From an uncultured Anaerosolibacter sp. (GTDB taxonomy: Bacteria > Bacillota_A > Clostridia > Peptostreptococcales > Thermotaleaceae): DNA of 5,520 bases. The position numbers were made by a program, and so were the translations under genes. Under the pieces are notes generated by a model. That model saw only the letters and a program-made list of their open reading frames with translations, made no database searches and was not told the DNA's origin. Position 1 is the stretch's first letter, and each line of letters opens with the position of its first letter. The DNA lies in assembly GCA_937948705.1 (NCBI GenBank), contig CALECF010000029.1, positions 1 to 5,520 on the forward strand, written 5' to 3'. Of the stretch, positions 5,418 through 5,520 are shown one piece after another.

Positions 5418-5520
5418 TCCTTCTATGTTGAGCTTTAGCACTAGAGAGCTTTGACCTTTCGAAGTCAGCTACATTAAATATAACCTTCACGATTATATCT
5501 GTTAACCACATTGGCGTCTC
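5418..5520 (-). promoter_or_regulatory. M-box (ykoK) Mg2+ riboswitch aptamer, 3' portion
   Basis: Several strongly conserved M-box blocks appear in order on the minus strand: GAGACGCCAAT (5520-5510), GTTAACAGA (5506-5498), TTTAATG (5478-5472) and AGTGCTAAAGCTCAAC (5442-5427), then AGAAGG of the closing P1 region. The 5' half, including the usual GTTAGGTGAGGCTCC block, lies beyond the right edge. M-box RNAs bind several Mg2+ ions and control Mg2+ transporter genes, which fits the mgtE genes downstream. The motifs are from memory of the family consensus. Confidence 0.88.

Noticed and set aside
5311..5511. Minus-strand 66-codon ORF through the M-box and terminator
   Set aside because: It crosses structured riboswitch and terminator RNA. 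Its shared peptide with the second leader (GDGYGF) is cut by a TAG in the mgtE2 leader, so that frame is not the conserved one.

Overview
The window is AT-rich, with strong GGAGG Shine-Dalgarno sites, A/T-rich wobble positions, a Bacillus-type PhoP box and an M-box riboswitch. This points to a low-GC Firmicute, probably a motile clostridial-type bacterium. Genus-level placement (Alkaliphilus-like) is only a guess. Apart from one tiny plus-strand gene, every gene lies on the minus strand.

Reading the minus strand from the right edge, the first element is the 3' half of an M-box (ykoK) Mg2+ riboswitch (5418-5520) with its intrinsic terminator (5381-5407). Two tandem MgtE magnesium channel genes follow (3908-5245 and 2433-3767), about 73% identical in protein by hand count, and the pair ends at a clear terminator (2409-2431). 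Each mgtE is preceded by the same unusual leader. This is a short ORF starting M(V)MDSSP(L/V)PR, overlaid on an RNA that can fold two mutually exclusive ways: a 10-bp stem that buries the leader's own start codon, or a hairpin that abuts the mgtE Shine-Dalgarno site. The first leader ORF has the string SPLPRR, close to the TPLPRR of the enterobacterial Mg2+-sensing leader peptide MgtL. A second, translation-based Mg2+ control layer downstream of the M-box is the most interesting hypothesis here.

Next comes a small plus-strand gene (2225-2397) with a good promoter and ribosome site. Its two halves are in different frames, joined at an A7 run that reads as the -1 slippery heptamer A-AAA-AAG. 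It faces mgtE2 tail to tail and is divergent from the next gene.

On the minus strand, 308-2071 encodes a membrane methyl-accepting chemotaxis protein. It has an unusually long basic N-terminus and no recognisable HAMP domain. The left edge carries the first 55 codons of pstS, a phosphate-binding lipoprotein, with a four-repeat PHO box between it and the chemoreceptor gene. Mg2+ import (two MgtE, M-box) and phosphate import (PstS, PHO box) are thus neighbouring modules, each with its own nutrient-responsive control.
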